A DNA stretch of 64,000 nt from Hymenobacter negativus (GTDB lineage Bacteria; Bacteroidota; Bacteroidia; Cytophagales; Hymenobacteraceae). The notes under the pieces are model-generated. The model worked only from the letters and a program-made list of their open reading frames with translations. It did no database searches and was not told the DNA's origin. Below are positions 24,534-33,553 of the stretch, one piece after another (within the stretch, counting starts at the first letter, position 1; each line of letters starts with the position of its first letter). The position numbers were made by a program, and so were the translations under genes. The stretch lies in assembly GCF_017571495.1 (NCBI RefSeq), contig NZ_JAGETZ010000001.1, forward strand, positions 372,001 through 436,000. The letters run 5' to 3'.

Positions 24534-25382
24534 ATGATACTGATTGCCGATGGCGGCTCTACAAAATGCAGCTGGTGCCAGCTCGACGACGCCCACAACC
24601 GCGTATACTTTAATACCGAGGGCTACAACCCTGACTTTGTGGACACTGCGGCTATCGTGGCCTCCCTCAACCAAAACCTACCCGATACTTTGCCCCGTGA
24701 GCAGGTAACCGACGTGCACTTCTACGGCGCGGGGGTTTCATCGGCGCAGAAGGCTGAAGTCATTGCGGCGGCGCTGCGTCAGCTTTTTCCCAATTGCAAA
24801 GCCCACGTGACCGAAGACCTGCTGGCGGCGGCCCGGGCCCTGCTGGGCCACAAACCTGGTTTCGCGGCCATTCTGGGCACTGGCACCAACTCGTGCATCT
24901 ATGATGGTGAGAAGATTACCTATAATGTAGACTCGCTGGGGTATTTCCTGGGCGATGAAGGGTCGGGGTCGTTTTTTGGCAAGCGGCTGCTGCGCGACTA
25001 CCTGCGCGGCCTACTGCCGGATGGCCTCCAGGAGGCGCTGAAAGAAGAATACCACCTGGGCACCCGCAACGAAATTCTGGACCGGCTCTACAACCAGCCG
25101 CTGCCCAACCGCTACCTGGCCAGCTTCGCCAAGTTTGCCTACGACCACAACAATGTGCCTTACTGTCGCGAAATCGTGTTCGATGCCTTCGAGACCTTCT
25201 TCCAGAACTTGGTGCTGCACTACCCGCGCTTTCAGGAATACACGTTCAACTGCGTAGGCTCGGTAGGCTATAACTTCCGCGACGTGCTAACCCAGGTGGC
25301 CAAAAACCACGGCATGGAAGTCGGCAAAATCATTCGCTCCCCTATTGATGACCTGGTGGCCTTTCACGCTAGGCAAGCCTAG
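24534..25382 (+). CDS. BadF/BadG-type ATPase domain protein, N-acetylglucosamine kinase-like
   Basis: This 282-residue protein has the actin-like ATPase fold of sugar kinases: the first phosphate loop LIADGGSTKCSW, the second loop ILGTGTNS and GDEGSGSFFGK. The family includes N-acetylglucosamine kinase, which phosphorylates amino sugars in the cytosol. The specific sugar cannot be read from the sequence. Lying between SusCD and the amylase it may act on sugars released by that locus. Its 5' end has a decayed copy at 22808-22889. I chose the ATG beginning MILIADGG. Confidence 0.82.
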   Translation: MILIADGGSTKCSWCQLDDAHNRVYFNTEGYNPDFVDTAAIVASLNQNLPDTLPREQVTDVHFYGAGVSSAQKAEVIAAALRQLFPNCKAHVTEDLLAAARALLGHKPGFAAILGTGTNSCIYDGEKITYNVDSLGYFLGDEGSGSFFGKRLLRDYLRGLLPDGLQEALKEEYHLGTRNEILDRLYNQPLPNRYLASFAKFAYDHNNVPYCREIVFDAFETFFQNLVLHYPRFQEYTFNCVGSVGYNFRDVLTQVAKNHGMEVGKIIRSPIDDLVAFHARQA

Positions 25383-25435
25383 GCTATTTAGCTGATAGCC
25401 GTATAGCTTATTTAGAAAGCACGTTGCTTAAAGCC

Positions 25436-25471
25436 AAAAAAGGCCGCCTCTGTGCAGAGGCGGCCTTTTTT
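25436..25471. terminator. Bidirectional terminator between kinase and amylase genes
   Basis: The stem AAAAAAGGCCGCCTCTG / CAGAGGCGGCCTTTTTT lies between two convergent genes and is flanked by A and T runs. Confidence 0.9.
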
Positions 25472-25487
25472 ATGGGAGTCGTATTAG

Positions 25488-28361
25488 TTAATGCTGCACG
25501 ACCAGGCGGGTGGTCTGGATAAGCTGCCCGGTACTGAGGCGCACCAGGTAGATGCCATCGGCCAGGTCCTGCACGGGGAGGGTGACCTCGTGCGCGCCCG
25601 TGGCCTGCGGCACGCTACCAGCAATGGTGCGAACGGTGGCACCCAGCACGTTGTGCACTGTGAGGGTGACGGTGGCCGGGGCGGCCAGCTCGTAATGGAT
25701 GCTGACGGTGCTGCTGCTGGGATTGGGGGCGGCAATGAGGCGCAGGGCGTCGGTGGTGCTGGCTTTGGTGGGGAGCAGCGCGGCCTTGCGGATGCGGCGC
25801 GAGGTGTAGACGGCGTAGGCGCCGGGCGCCAGGGTAATGAGGGCGTTGACGTTGGTCACGGTGATGCTGTCGCCGCTGAGGTAGTTGTACCACTTGCCCG
25901 TGCGCTGGAAGGCCGGGTCGATGGTGGTACTCGTCACGTCGAAGTTGCCGATGACGGTCACACTCGTGTTGGCATCGCTCAGGTGGATGGACTTGCCGGC
26001 GTCGGCCAGCGACTGGGTGTAGCTGGTGGGGTTGGCAAACACGGGCTCGCGCTTTTTGAGGGCAATGAGGGCGCGGGTTACTTCGTAAAGCTGGCGGCGG
26101 TTGGGATTCTGGTAGTAGGTCCACACGGGAGGCTTGGCGCTCAGCTTGCACTGGTCGTTGCCGTAGGGTGCGGGCAGGGTCCCATCGGAGCACATGAAGA
26201 TGGACTTGTCGTAGCCCAGTTCGCCAAACTGCCACAGCATTTTGGGGCCGGGCACGGTGAAGAAGAAGGCCGAGGCTAGTTCCTGGCGGGCCAGGGCGGT
26301 GTTGAGGTCGCGGGTGGTGTAGCTGCCGTTGGGGTCGAAATTGCCGAAGGTGAGGTTTTTATACATCAGGCGCTCCTCGTCGTGGCTCTCCATGTAGGTT
26401 ACCAAGTTGGGGCCGTTCCAGCCGCGGCCGCCCTGGGTGATGCTGCCGTAGTAGCCGTAGCTGAAGTTGGACCCGGGCAGGTAGCCCATCGTGGCCTCGT
26501 TGTAGTTATAAGTAGCGTTGCCCCATAGCATAAAGCCGTAGTTGGCCAGTACGGTGCCCTCGGAATTGTCGGGGAAGTGCTCCAGAATGGGATACAGGTT
26601 GGGGTCGACGCTGACCATGTGCTGGTAATAGTCCTGCCAGATGTTGATGCGCGACTGGTCGTAATTGGGGTATGTGGTGGTAGTGGTAGGCGTCTGGGTG
26701 AAACCGCCGGCCAGGTCGAAGCGGTAGCCGTCGATGTGGTATTCCTGGAGCCAGAACGACATCACCTGTTTTGAGAAGTACTTGGTGAGCGAGCTGGCGT
26801 GGTTGAAGTCGTTGTACACGCTGTAAGGATGCGGAGCCGTCTGGTTGAACCAGGGATTGGTGGTCGAGGGCGCGCCGTTGGCATCGGCGTAGAGCTGCAC
26901 CATGGGGCTCTGGCCAGTGGAATGGTTCAGCACCATGTCGAGAATTACGGCAATGCCGCGGCGGTGGCACTCGTCGATAAACTGCTTGAGGGCCACCTTG
27001 GTGCCGTAGTACTTATCGGGCGCGAAGTAGAAGTCGGGGCTGTAGCCCCAGTTGTCGTTGCCGTCGAATTCGTTGATGGGCATCAGCTCGATGGCATTGA
27101 CGCCCAGGCGCGAAAGGTAGCTGAGGGTGTCGCGCACGGTCTGGTAATCGTGGTAGTTGGTGAAATCACGCATCAGCAGCTCGTACACCACCAGGTTAGT
27201 GCGGGCGGGGCGCTGGAAGTTGGTAGCCGTCCAGACGTAAGGCGTCTGGTTGGTTTGCAGCACCGACACGATGCCCGTGGTCTGGCCCGTGGGGTAGGAT
27301 TTCAGATTTGGGTAAGTACGGGCCGGGATGTTCTGGTCGTCGTTTGGGTCGAGGATTTTCTCGCAGTAGGGGTCGGCTACGCGCAGAGTGCCGTCCACGA
27401 GGTACTGGTAGGCGTATTCGCGACCGGGCGTCAGGCCGTTGATTTGCACCCACCAGTTGTTGCCGTCGGGCGTCTTGTTCATGTAGGCGCCGTTGAGGGT
27501 CTGCCAGTTATTAAACTCGCCAATGGCATAGGCAAACTGCTTGTTGGGAGCCGTCAGGTTGAGAATCACCGATGTGCCGCCGTTCAGATAAGTGATGCCG
27601 TCTTTGGTACCGGCCGGCAAAGCGGCAATGGTAACCGCAGGCCGCACCACGAAGATGATGGAATCGACGGCCGTGGAAGCGCCGCTGGTGGCCGTGAAGC
27701 GCAATACGTTGCGCCCCGTCTGGCCAATGGTGACGCTGGAAGTGAGTGTGGTGCCGCTGGCCTGCTGCGCCACCGGCGTGCCATTGAGGCTAAACGCCAG
27801 GCTGGCCGAAACCGAAGCCGTGCCCGTCACGCTCACCTGCGCATTAAGGTTGACGAACAGCGGGTTGCCGCCTGCCCCCGGCGTTGGACTGGTGATGCGC
27901 GCCGTGAGGCCAGCCTGCGCAGCATCGACAAAAATATCGCCGCCGCCCGTGGCCCGGCCCACAATGGAACCGTCGGCATTCTTGAAAATCATGCCCAGAC
28001 GCAGCAGTGTTTCGGCCGCCGGAATGGGGTAGTAGGTGCGCGGTGTGATGGTAATGCGGTAGATATTGGGGTTGCCGGCGTCGCGGGTCATCAGGGCCGT
28101 AGGGTCGGCGGTGCCAAAGCTGGGGCTGTGCACGTTGCGCCAGTTGGTGTTGCTGCTGCTCAGGTTGGTCACGGTACCGGTCCAGATGTAGACCGGGCCG
28201 GTGAAGTTGGCTAGGGCGCCGTTGCCCTGCGTGGCGTCGAAAGTGATGGTGACCGGCGTGGTGTCGGTGAAGAACACCGGCGAGGTGGTCACGACCTGGG
28301 CCTGGGTAGTCCAGGCAACTAGGGTCAGCAGCAGGGCTGCCAAGCGTCGAAATGTTTGCAT
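25488..28361 (-). CDS. Secreted GH13 alpha-amylase-family protein with T9SS sorting domain
   Basis: The 957-residue protein begins with a signal peptide (cleavage after TQAQ), and two beta-sandwich modules follow before residue ~370. One is a CBM48/E-set-like module (AYAIGEFNNWQ). The GH13 barrel shows region I DMVLNH, region II GYRFDLAGGF with the nucleophile Asp, a region III Glu in LEHF, and region IV ESHDEER. The last ~80 residues (AAPNPSSSTVSIHYEL ... GIYLVRLSTG) form a type IX secretion C-terminal domain, so it is likely surface-anchored or released. It would cut alpha-glucans outside the cell for the adjacent SusCD pair. Region IV has SHD where most family members have NHD. Confidence 0.93.
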   Translation of the reverse strand: MQTFRRLAALLLTLVAWTTQAQVVTTSPVFFTDTTPVTITFDATQGNGALANFTGPVYIWTGTVTNLSSSNTNWRNVHSPSFGTADPTALMTRDAGNPNIYRITITPRTYYPIPAAETLLRLGMIFKNADGSIVGRATGGGDIFVDAAQAGLTARITSPTPGAGGNPLFVNLNAQVSVTGTASVSASLAFSLNGTPVAQQASGTTLTSSVTIGQTGRNVLRFTATSGASTAVDSIIFVVRPAVTIAALPAGTKDGITYLNGGTSVILNLTAPNKQFAYAIGEFNNWQTLNGAYMNKTPDGNNWWVQINGLTPGREYAYQYLVDGTLRVADPYCEKILDPNDDQNIPARTYPNLKSYPTGQTTGIVSVLQTNQTPYVWTATNFQRPARTNLVVYELLMRDFTNYHDYQTVRDTLSYLSRLGVNAIELMPINEFDGNDNWGYSPDFYFAPDKYYGTKVALKQFIDECHRRGIAVILDMVLNHSTGQSPMVQLYADANGAPSTTNPWFNQTAPHPYSVYNDFNHASSLTKYFSKQVMSFWLQEYHIDGYRFDLAGGFTQTPTTTTTYPNYDQSRINIWQDYYQHMVSVDPNLYPILEHFPDNSEGTVLANYGFMLWGNATYNYNEATMGYLPGSNFSYGYYGSITQGGRGWNGPNLVTYMESHDEERLMYKNLTFGNFDPNGSYTTRDLNTALARQELASAFFFTVPGPKMLWQFGELGYDKSIFMCSDGTLPAPYGNDQCKLSAKPPVWTYYQNPNRRQLYEVTRALIALKKREPVFANPTSYTQSLADAGKSIHLSDANTSVTVIGNFDVTSTTIDPAFQRTGKWYNYLSGDSITVTNVNALITLAPGAYAVYTSRRIRKAALLPTKASTTDALRLIAAPNPSSSTVSIHYELAAPATVTLTVHNVLGATVRTIAGSVPQATGAHEVTLPVQDLADGIYLVRLSTGQLIQTTRLVVQH

Positions 28362-28563
28362 GTGGGAATTGGGAATGGTGGGAGTTAGGAATGGAGTAAA
28401 TACCCGGGGTTGGCAGAGAGTTTGGTCAGGGCATTTGTGGAAACGTTTGCCTTTGATTTATTTAATTATTTCTCGGACAAACCAAGTCGCAAGATACGGA
28501 ATGTGCATCCCACAACGGGTTTCTCCGGGCTTACCTTTGGCTTTTATTGCTCGACCGAGACGC

Positions 28564-29553
28564 ATGGCATCAGCCTTTTTGAATTGGAGTTTGGGACGAA
28601 GCAGGCTCCTGCTAGCGGCCAGTGCGCTGGCCACGGCGGCACCGCTGCGCAGCCAGGCCCAATTCCCCGCTTCCCCAGACAGCCTGGCCACAGACCGCGT
28701 GCTGCTCATGGGCCCGGCCGCACGCACTCTCTCTGACTCGGCCGCACTGCGCAAGCGTCGCCTGCGCCTGCTGGTGGGTGGCACCGCGCTGAGCTATGGC
28801 GTCATCTACACGGGCCTCACCACGGCCTGGTACACCGGTGAGCGGACCTCGCTGCACTGGTTCAACGACCTGCCCGAGTGGCAGCAGCTTGACAAGTGTG
28901 GGCACTTCTGGGGCGCCTTCCAGGAAAGCCGGGGTGCCGTGGACATGCTCCGCTGGGCCGGACTGAGCGAGAAAAAGGCCATTTGGTACGGCTCCTTCGT
29001 GGGCTTCGTAGTGCAGAGCCCTATTGAAATCCTGGATGGCTTCGACCCGGCTTACGGGGCTTCGGCGACGGACTTGGGGGCCAATTTCCTGGGCTCGGCC
29101 GGGCTGCTGGCCCAGCAGCTGGCCTGGCACGACGTCCGCATTATGCCCAAATGGTCGTTTCACCTCACCAGCTACGCCAAGCAGCGGCCCAACGTGTTGG
29201 GCAGCAACGTGCCCGAGCGGCTACTCAAGGACTACAACGGCCAGACCTACTGGCTCTGCACCGACGTGGGCGCTTTTTTGAAACCGGGCAACCGCTGGCC
29301 GCGCTGGCTGCAGCCGGCCGTCGGCTACGGCGGCCAGGACATGGTGTACAATGACGACGGCACCAACGCGGCGGCGGGCCTGCGCCCCTACCGCCAGTTC
29401 TACCTGTCGCTCGATGTGGATTTGCGCCGTATTCCCACCCGCAGCGTACTGCTGAAACGCGTGTTCTACACGCTCAGCATCTTCCACCTGCCGGCCCCGG
29501 CGCTGGAATACAACGGGCGCAACGGTTTCCAGTTTCACGGCCTCTATATGTAG
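28564..29553 (+). CDS. DUF2279-family periplasmic/outer-membrane protein
   Basis: This 329-residue protein has an N-terminal hydrophobic stretch that reads as a signal peptide (LLLAASALATAAPLRSQAQ). It contains the DUF2279 hallmarks: LDKCGHFWGAF, a WYGSFVGFVVQSPIEILDGF segment and GASATDLGANFLGSAG, with helices that could sit in or on a membrane. Function is unknown. Several upstream in-frame starts exist; I chose MASAFLNW because it gives the best signal peptide. It is divergent from the amylase gene. Confidence 0.75.
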   Translation: MASAFLNWSLGRSRLLLAASALATAAPLRSQAQFPASPDSLATDRVLLMGPAARTLSDSAALRKRRLRLLVGGTALSYGVIYTGLTTAWYTGERTSLHWFNDLPEWQQLDKCGHFWGAFQESRGAVDMLRWAGLSEKKAIWYGSFVGFVVQSPIEILDGFDPAYGASATDLGANFLGSAGLLAQQLAWHDVRIMPKWSFHLTSYAKQRPNVLGSNVPERLLKDYNGQTYWLCTDVGAFLKPGNRWPRWLQPAVGYGGQDMVYNDDGTNAAAGLRPYRQFYLSLDVDLRRIPTRSVLLKRVFYTLSIFHLPAPALEYNGRNGFQFHGLYM

Positions 29554-29685
29554 GCGGCGGACCGCAGGAAATTGTTTATCCATCCGCACGGCCTCTTCTA
29601 ACCGTACTTTTGACGAACCCACCCCGCCCCGGCTGTTGTTTTCACTCACTGAAAACCGCGCCGCCTGGCGCAAACCCGAAATGTT

Positions 29686-30924
29686 ATGAATGTAGGAGAC
29701 AGAGTCCGGCTATTGACCGGCACCGAAGAAGGCATCGTTACCCGCCTGCTCGATAGCGAGTTGGTGGAAGTTGCCATTGACAATGATTTTACCATTCCCG
29801 TGCTACGGCGCGAGGTGGTGGTAGTGGCCCAGGAAGAAGGCAAGAACTTCGACCGCGCCGCCATCGACTACGGCCCAGGCCAGACACCCGGCCGCAACGC
29901 CAACGCCAGCAAGAAAGACAAGAGCAAGCATACGGTCCACACGCCCGGCCCCGCCAAACCGGCCCAGCCCTCACTGCAAGAGGCCCTAGCTGCGGCGGCC
30001 TCCAGCGGCGCGGGCATCGCGAAGCCGGCTGGTAGCAGCGGCCCGGTAGCCAGTAGCGGTGGCAACGCCAAGCAGCCGGCGGCGGCCAAAGGCCTGTTTC
30101 TGGCCTTGGTGCATCAGTCGCCGGAGTTGCTGGGCGTCACGCTCATCAATAATACCGAGGCCGACGTGCTGTATACCTACGGCGAAGAAACCAGTGCCCG
30201 CCCCTACCGCGCCCTGGCCGCCGACAAGCTCGGCCCCAAGGCCAGCACCAAGCCCCTCTCCTTCCTGCACCTCAAGGACTTTGAAACCTGGCCCGCCGTG
30301 GTGTTTCAGCTGCTGCCCACCCGCCCGAATGGCGACGCGGCCTACGAGCTGCTCACCAAGCGCCAGGCCTTCAAAGCCAGCACGTTCTACAGCAGCCAGC
30401 GGCCCGCCCCGGTGATTGGCAAGGATGCCTACCTGTTCCAGCTGGATGAGAAGGCCGCCGCGGCCATCGCGCCCGAAAAGCTGGCCCAGGAGGCCCCCGC
30501 TCCCACCCCCGAGCCTGCTAAACCTGTCGGCGTGGATGCCGCCGCCCTCAAGGCCCAGCTGAGCGGTGATGCGCCGGCCAAGCCAGTGGCCGTAGTGGCT
30601 GCCGCCGCGCCTGCCAAGCCCGCCGCGCCGGTGGTGGCGCCGCCGCACGAGTTTGACCTGCACCTCGAAGCCCTGCGCCCCGACAACAAGGAGGAGCTGA
30701 GCAACACGGCTATTCTGCGTCTCCAGCTTGATGCGTTTGAGGATGCCCTGACCCGCGCCCTGGCCACCAACATGCACGAAATTGTTTTCATCCACGGCCT
30801 GGGCAGCGGCACGCTGCGCAAGGAAATCCACCGCCAGCTCAGCCGCAATAAGGACATCAAGTTCTTCGAGGACGCTCAGAAAGGGAAGTTTGGTTTCGGC
30901 GCCACGCTGGTCCGGCTGAAGTAG
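29686..30924 (+). CDS. DUF2027/Smr-domain protein
   Basis: The 412-residue protein opens with a small beta-barrel-like domain (MNVGDRVRLLTGTEEGIV). An Ala/Pro/Lys-rich linker (~65-130) leads to a DUF2027-type beta domain. A second Ala/Pro linker precedes a C-terminal Smr domain: FDLHLEAL, then EIVFIHGLGSGTLRKEI. Smr domains (as in MutS2) bind or nick branched nucleic acid, and this architecture is a Bacteroidota speciality of unknown role. The Smr HGxG motif is intact (HGLGSG). Confidence 0.85.
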   Translation: MNVGDRVRLLTGTEEGIVTRLLDSELVEVAIDNDFTIPVLRREVVVVAQEEGKNFDRAAIDYGPGQTPGRNANASKKDKSKHTVHTPGPAKPAQPSLQEALAAAASSGAGIAKPAGSSGPVASSGGNAKQPAAAKGLFLALVHQSPELLGVTLINNTEADVLYTYGEETSARPYRALAADKLGPKASTKPLSFLHLKDFETWPAVVFQLLPTRPNGDAAYELLTKRQAFKASTFYSSQRPAPVIGKDAYLFQLDEKAAAAIAPEKLAQEAPAPTPEPAKPVGVDAAALKAQLSGDAPAKPVAVVAAAAPAKPAAPVVAPPHEFDLHLEALRPDNKEELSNTAILRLQLDAFEDALTRALATNMHEIVFIHGLGSGTLRKEIHRQLSRNKDIKFFEDAQKGKFGFGATLVRLK

Positions 30925-31062
30925 CACAGGCTTTTCCAGCTTGTATGGACGGCTTTGCCTTTCCCGCAGTGAGCGCAGTGGTAAAGCATTGATACGAAGT
31001 GTATTTTAGTAAAAACACACTACGAAAATGCTGCCTATTAGGCAATCTGAAAGTTTTGCGCG

Positions 31063-31092
31063 AGCCCCCGGCTACCTGGCCGGGGGCTTTTC
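31063..31092 (+). terminator. Terminator upstream of the first response-regulator gene
   Basis: The stem AGCCCCCGGC / GCCGGGGGCT with a 6-base loop is followed by TTTT. Confidence 0.8.
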
Positions 31093-31118
31093 CGTGTTTG
31101 GGCACCGCACTGAAAAAC

Positions 31119-31164
31119 AACATGTTTATGCCATACCCCCGCGTGGGTTTGGATGGGAACTTTG
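31119..31164 (+). promoter_or_regulatory. Shared operator/promoter motif, copy 1 (upstream of RR1)
   Basis: AACATGTTTATGCCATACC starts at 31119. CATACC (31132) lies exactly 29 bases before TTTG (31161), which would be the end of a -7 element (GAACTTTG). The first 14 bases form a near-dyad AACAT-N4-ATGCC. Three other copies with the same spacing lie at 39088, 39941 and 60697. No -33 TTG is present at the usual distance, as expected if an activator bound at the dyad replaces it. The TTTG is only four bases from the RR1 ATG, so the transcript may be leaderless. Confidence 0.6.
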
Positions 31165-31168
31165 CGTC

Positions 31169-31849
31169 ATGCAATTCCCCTTTGCCCTGGCCATTATCGA
31201 AGACCAGGCTACCATCCGCGAAACCCTGCACGAGTACCTCTGTGCCCAACCGGAATTCCGCTGTGTGCTCGTGGCCGGGTCCATCGAAGCATTTTTGGAG
31301 CTGCTGCCCACGGCCGCGGTGCCGCCGCAGCTTATTCTCTCCGACATCGGCCTGCCCGGGCTGACCGGCACGCAGGGCCTGCCCTTTATCCTGACGCGGC
31401 TGCCCCAGGCCCAAGTACTCATGCTGAGCGTGTATGCCGATGCCGGGCGGGTATTTGAGGCGCTACGGGCCGGGGCCGTGGGCTACCTGCTGAAGAACAC
31501 CCCCTTGGCCCAGCTTAAGGAGCACCTGCTGCACGCGGCAGCCGGTGGCTCGCCCATGTCGCCCGGTGTGGCGCACTACGTGGTGCAGGCCTTCGCGCAG
31601 ATGCCCGCCACGGCCCCGCTGAATTCGGGAATTGCCCTGGCCGACCTGCTGCCGGCCGAGCCCCTCACCAACCGGGAGCGGGAAATCGTGCGCGGCATTG
31701 AGGGTGGCCTCAGCTATAAGCTCATCGCCGACCGCTACTGCATCAGCATCGAGACTGTGCGCAACCACATCCGGGCCGTGTACCGCAAGCTGCAAGTAAA
31801 CTCCAAAGCCGAGCTGATGGCGCACGCACTGAAGCGGCAGCGCCGGTAG
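31169..31849 (+). CDS. NarL/LuxR-type response regulator (RR1)
   Basis: The 226-residue protein has a receiver domain (acidic pair E11-D12, phospho-acceptor D59 in LSDIGLPG, switch Ser in MLSVYAD, Lys in YLLKN). A LuxR-type helix-turn-helix follows (LTNREREIVRGIEGGLSYKL ... ETVRNHIRAVYRKL). It should be phosphorylated by a HisKA_3 kinase such as the one at 33888. The upstream frame is open to an earlier ATG, but MQFPFALAIIEDQ is the domain start and is shared with the copy at 39142. The two genes are near-identical over long stretches, including bases just before the ATG. Confidence 0.92.
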   Translation: MQFPFALAIIEDQATIRETLHEYLCAQPEFRCVLVAGSIEAFLELLPTAAVPPQLILSDIGLPGLTGTQGLPFILTRLPQAQVLMLSVYADAGRVFEALRAGAVGYLLKNTPLAQLKEHLLHAAAGGSPMSPGVAHYVVQAFAQMPATAPLNSGIALADLLPAEPLTNREREIVRGIEGGLSYKLIADRYCISIETVRNHIRAVYRKLQVNSKAELMAHALKRQRR

Positions 31850-32067
31850 CGAAAGCGAAATGCTGAATGCAGGACCAGCCTCAAGCCTCTACCCCCGACG
31901 TGTCCACGCTGAAACAACACCTGGCCGCCGGCCGGGCAAAGGTGTCTTAGGCGCAGAAGCAGGGTTGCCCAGCGGACGGCAAACAGCAGCCAAAGTCGGA
32001 CGGGAGTTGCCCGCCAGCTCACCGGTCGGCTAACCGTAGCCCTGTCAGGTGCGCGCGACGGTGCCGA

Positions 32068-33315
32068 CTAGAAGTTGAAGTCGCGCGGTTCGCCAGCCAG
32101 CTCACGGCCGCGTAAAATAAATTTAGGCTGGTAGGTTTCTTCCTCAGCCCAGTCGAGTTCCGCGAACGGCTTGCGGTCGCCGTACACCTTTGGGCCTGTG
32201 ACGGGTAAGCCCAGCGTGCGGCCTTGCTCCTGCTCTTGCCAGACCTCGGTCAGCACATCGGCCAGTTGGTGCCCCCACGCCCGCATCCCGGCTGCTATTA
32301 CCGCTAGTCGCCAGTCGGAATGAGCAGCGATGGGCCACGGCGACGCTTGGCTCTCCAACGCACGCTCTATCCAGTGGGTAGCCTCGTACAAATAACCGTT
32401 GCGGCGCAGGGTATCGGCGCGGTCGGCCTCGTACCAGCGCAGCAGGCGCGGCAGCTCGGCGGGGGTTTCAAACTGTTGGAAATACGGACTGTAGTCCTTA
32501 GCGCCGATAAATGGGTGCCACGGAAGGCTCGCGGCCATGTCGCCACGGCCGCGCTGGGCGGCCAGCTTCTCCGCTTTGTCGGCTTCGGTGATGCCAATGT
32601 AGTATGCCTCTTTTTCGCCGCGCACGTCGGGAAGGGCCATTAGGGAGCTCGCGCCGATGGCCGCGTCGTGGTACCTGTACCACGACGGCAGGGTGCGGTA
32701 TGCTTGGCGCTCGGCGGAGTCGTACCCATCGTCGTCCTCGTCGTTGGCGTCTTCGCTGCCTGCGGCGCTACTCCGGAAGGTGTCGTAGGCCTGCCAAGAC
32801 CAGTTGCGGTTGGGCTCGTAGGAGTCGGAGCGCAGATAATCCTTGTAGAGGGCCACTTCGTCGGCGGTGATGGGCGGCAGCCAGGGGCAGTGCTCAATGT
32901 ACTTTTCCCACTGCCGGAACTCTTGGGTGTGGCGCACGCCGGGCAGGGTAATTTGCTCGGCCCGCCAGCGGCATTGCAAGTCGAAGAGCTTCTTCTGCTG
33001 AATCTCCCACAGGTCGTGGGCTGCTTCCTCACGGATTTCTACGAAGTGTGCCCCCGCCCGTTTCAGCAGCATTGGCCCTTTGATGTAGGCGGCGGCTTTG
33101 GCATTGGCATACATGCGGGCCATGTGCGGCTGGCTTTGGGCGAAGTATGGCGCCATGGCCTTCGCAAACGCCGGCAGCGCCAGTAGCTCGGCCTCAAATA
33201 GGCGCGATAGCCCGGTCAGGTCGCGCTTGCCCTGCGCTTCTTTGATGTATGCGGCCCGCGCCTCGGGGGTGGTTGGCAGCGTGGGGTCGGAGGATGAGGG
33301 CGGCAGGTCTTCCAT
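32068..33315 (-). CDS. Hypothetical protein, 415 residues, no recognised family
   Basis: A long minus-strand frame encodes a soluble, Trp/Tyr-rich protein with no signal peptide or membrane segment. The N-terminal half is helical (RRLFEAELLALPAFAKAM-like helices), the middle has an acidic stretch (EDANDEDDDGYD), and the C-terminus is rich in Trp and Glu. Codon use matches the neighbours. It interrupts the RR1-HK1 pair on the opposite strand. No function can be proposed. Confidence 0.6.
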   Translation of the reverse strand: MEDLPPSSSDPTLPTTPEARAAYIKEAQGKRDLTGLSRLFEAELLALPAFAKAMAPYFAQSQPHMARMYANAKAAAYIKGPMLLKRAGAHFVEIREEAAHDLWEIQQKKLFDLQCRWRAEQITLPGVRHTQEFRQWEKYIEHCPWLPPITADEVALYKDYLRSDSYEPNRNWSWQAYDTFRSSAAGSEDANDEDDDGYDSAERQAYRTLPSWYRYHDAAIGASSLMALPDVRGEKEAYYIGITEADKAEKLAAQRGRGDMAASLPWHPFIGAKDYSPYFQQFETPAELPRLLRWYEADRADTLRRNGYLYEATHWIERALESQASPWPIAAHSDWRLAVIAAGMRAWGHQLADVLTEVWQEQEQGRTLGLPVTGPKVYGDRKPFAELDWAEEETYQPKFILRGRELAGEPRDFNF

Positions 33316-33553
33316 TAGGTAGATGGGCTCCTCATTAGCAAGGCGCCCTTAAATGTAGTGGTCAGCTTGCAAAGTGTACGGCAGGGGCCCAACTGCTTTC
33401 ATATCGGACCAATTCCCTCAACCACAGCATCGGCCCCCATGCGCGGGCGGCTCGGTATTCACGCAGCAGAAGCTGGGCGCGGGCCGCGCGCAGGTGGGCT
33501 ATGTCGAAACCGGCTAGCAACAGTGGTGCGCGCCTACTCCCCGCGATACGTCT

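Noticed and set aside
26799..28214. Plus-strand open frame of 471 codons opposite the amylase gene
   Set aside because: It is a shadow of the GH13 coding sequence; no domain, no signal peptide, and low-complexity Val/Gly/Ala composition.
31867..31950. 27-codon frame starting MQDQPQASTPDV after RR1
   Set aside because: The start is protein-like, but it stops quickly and nothing continues it; too little to call.
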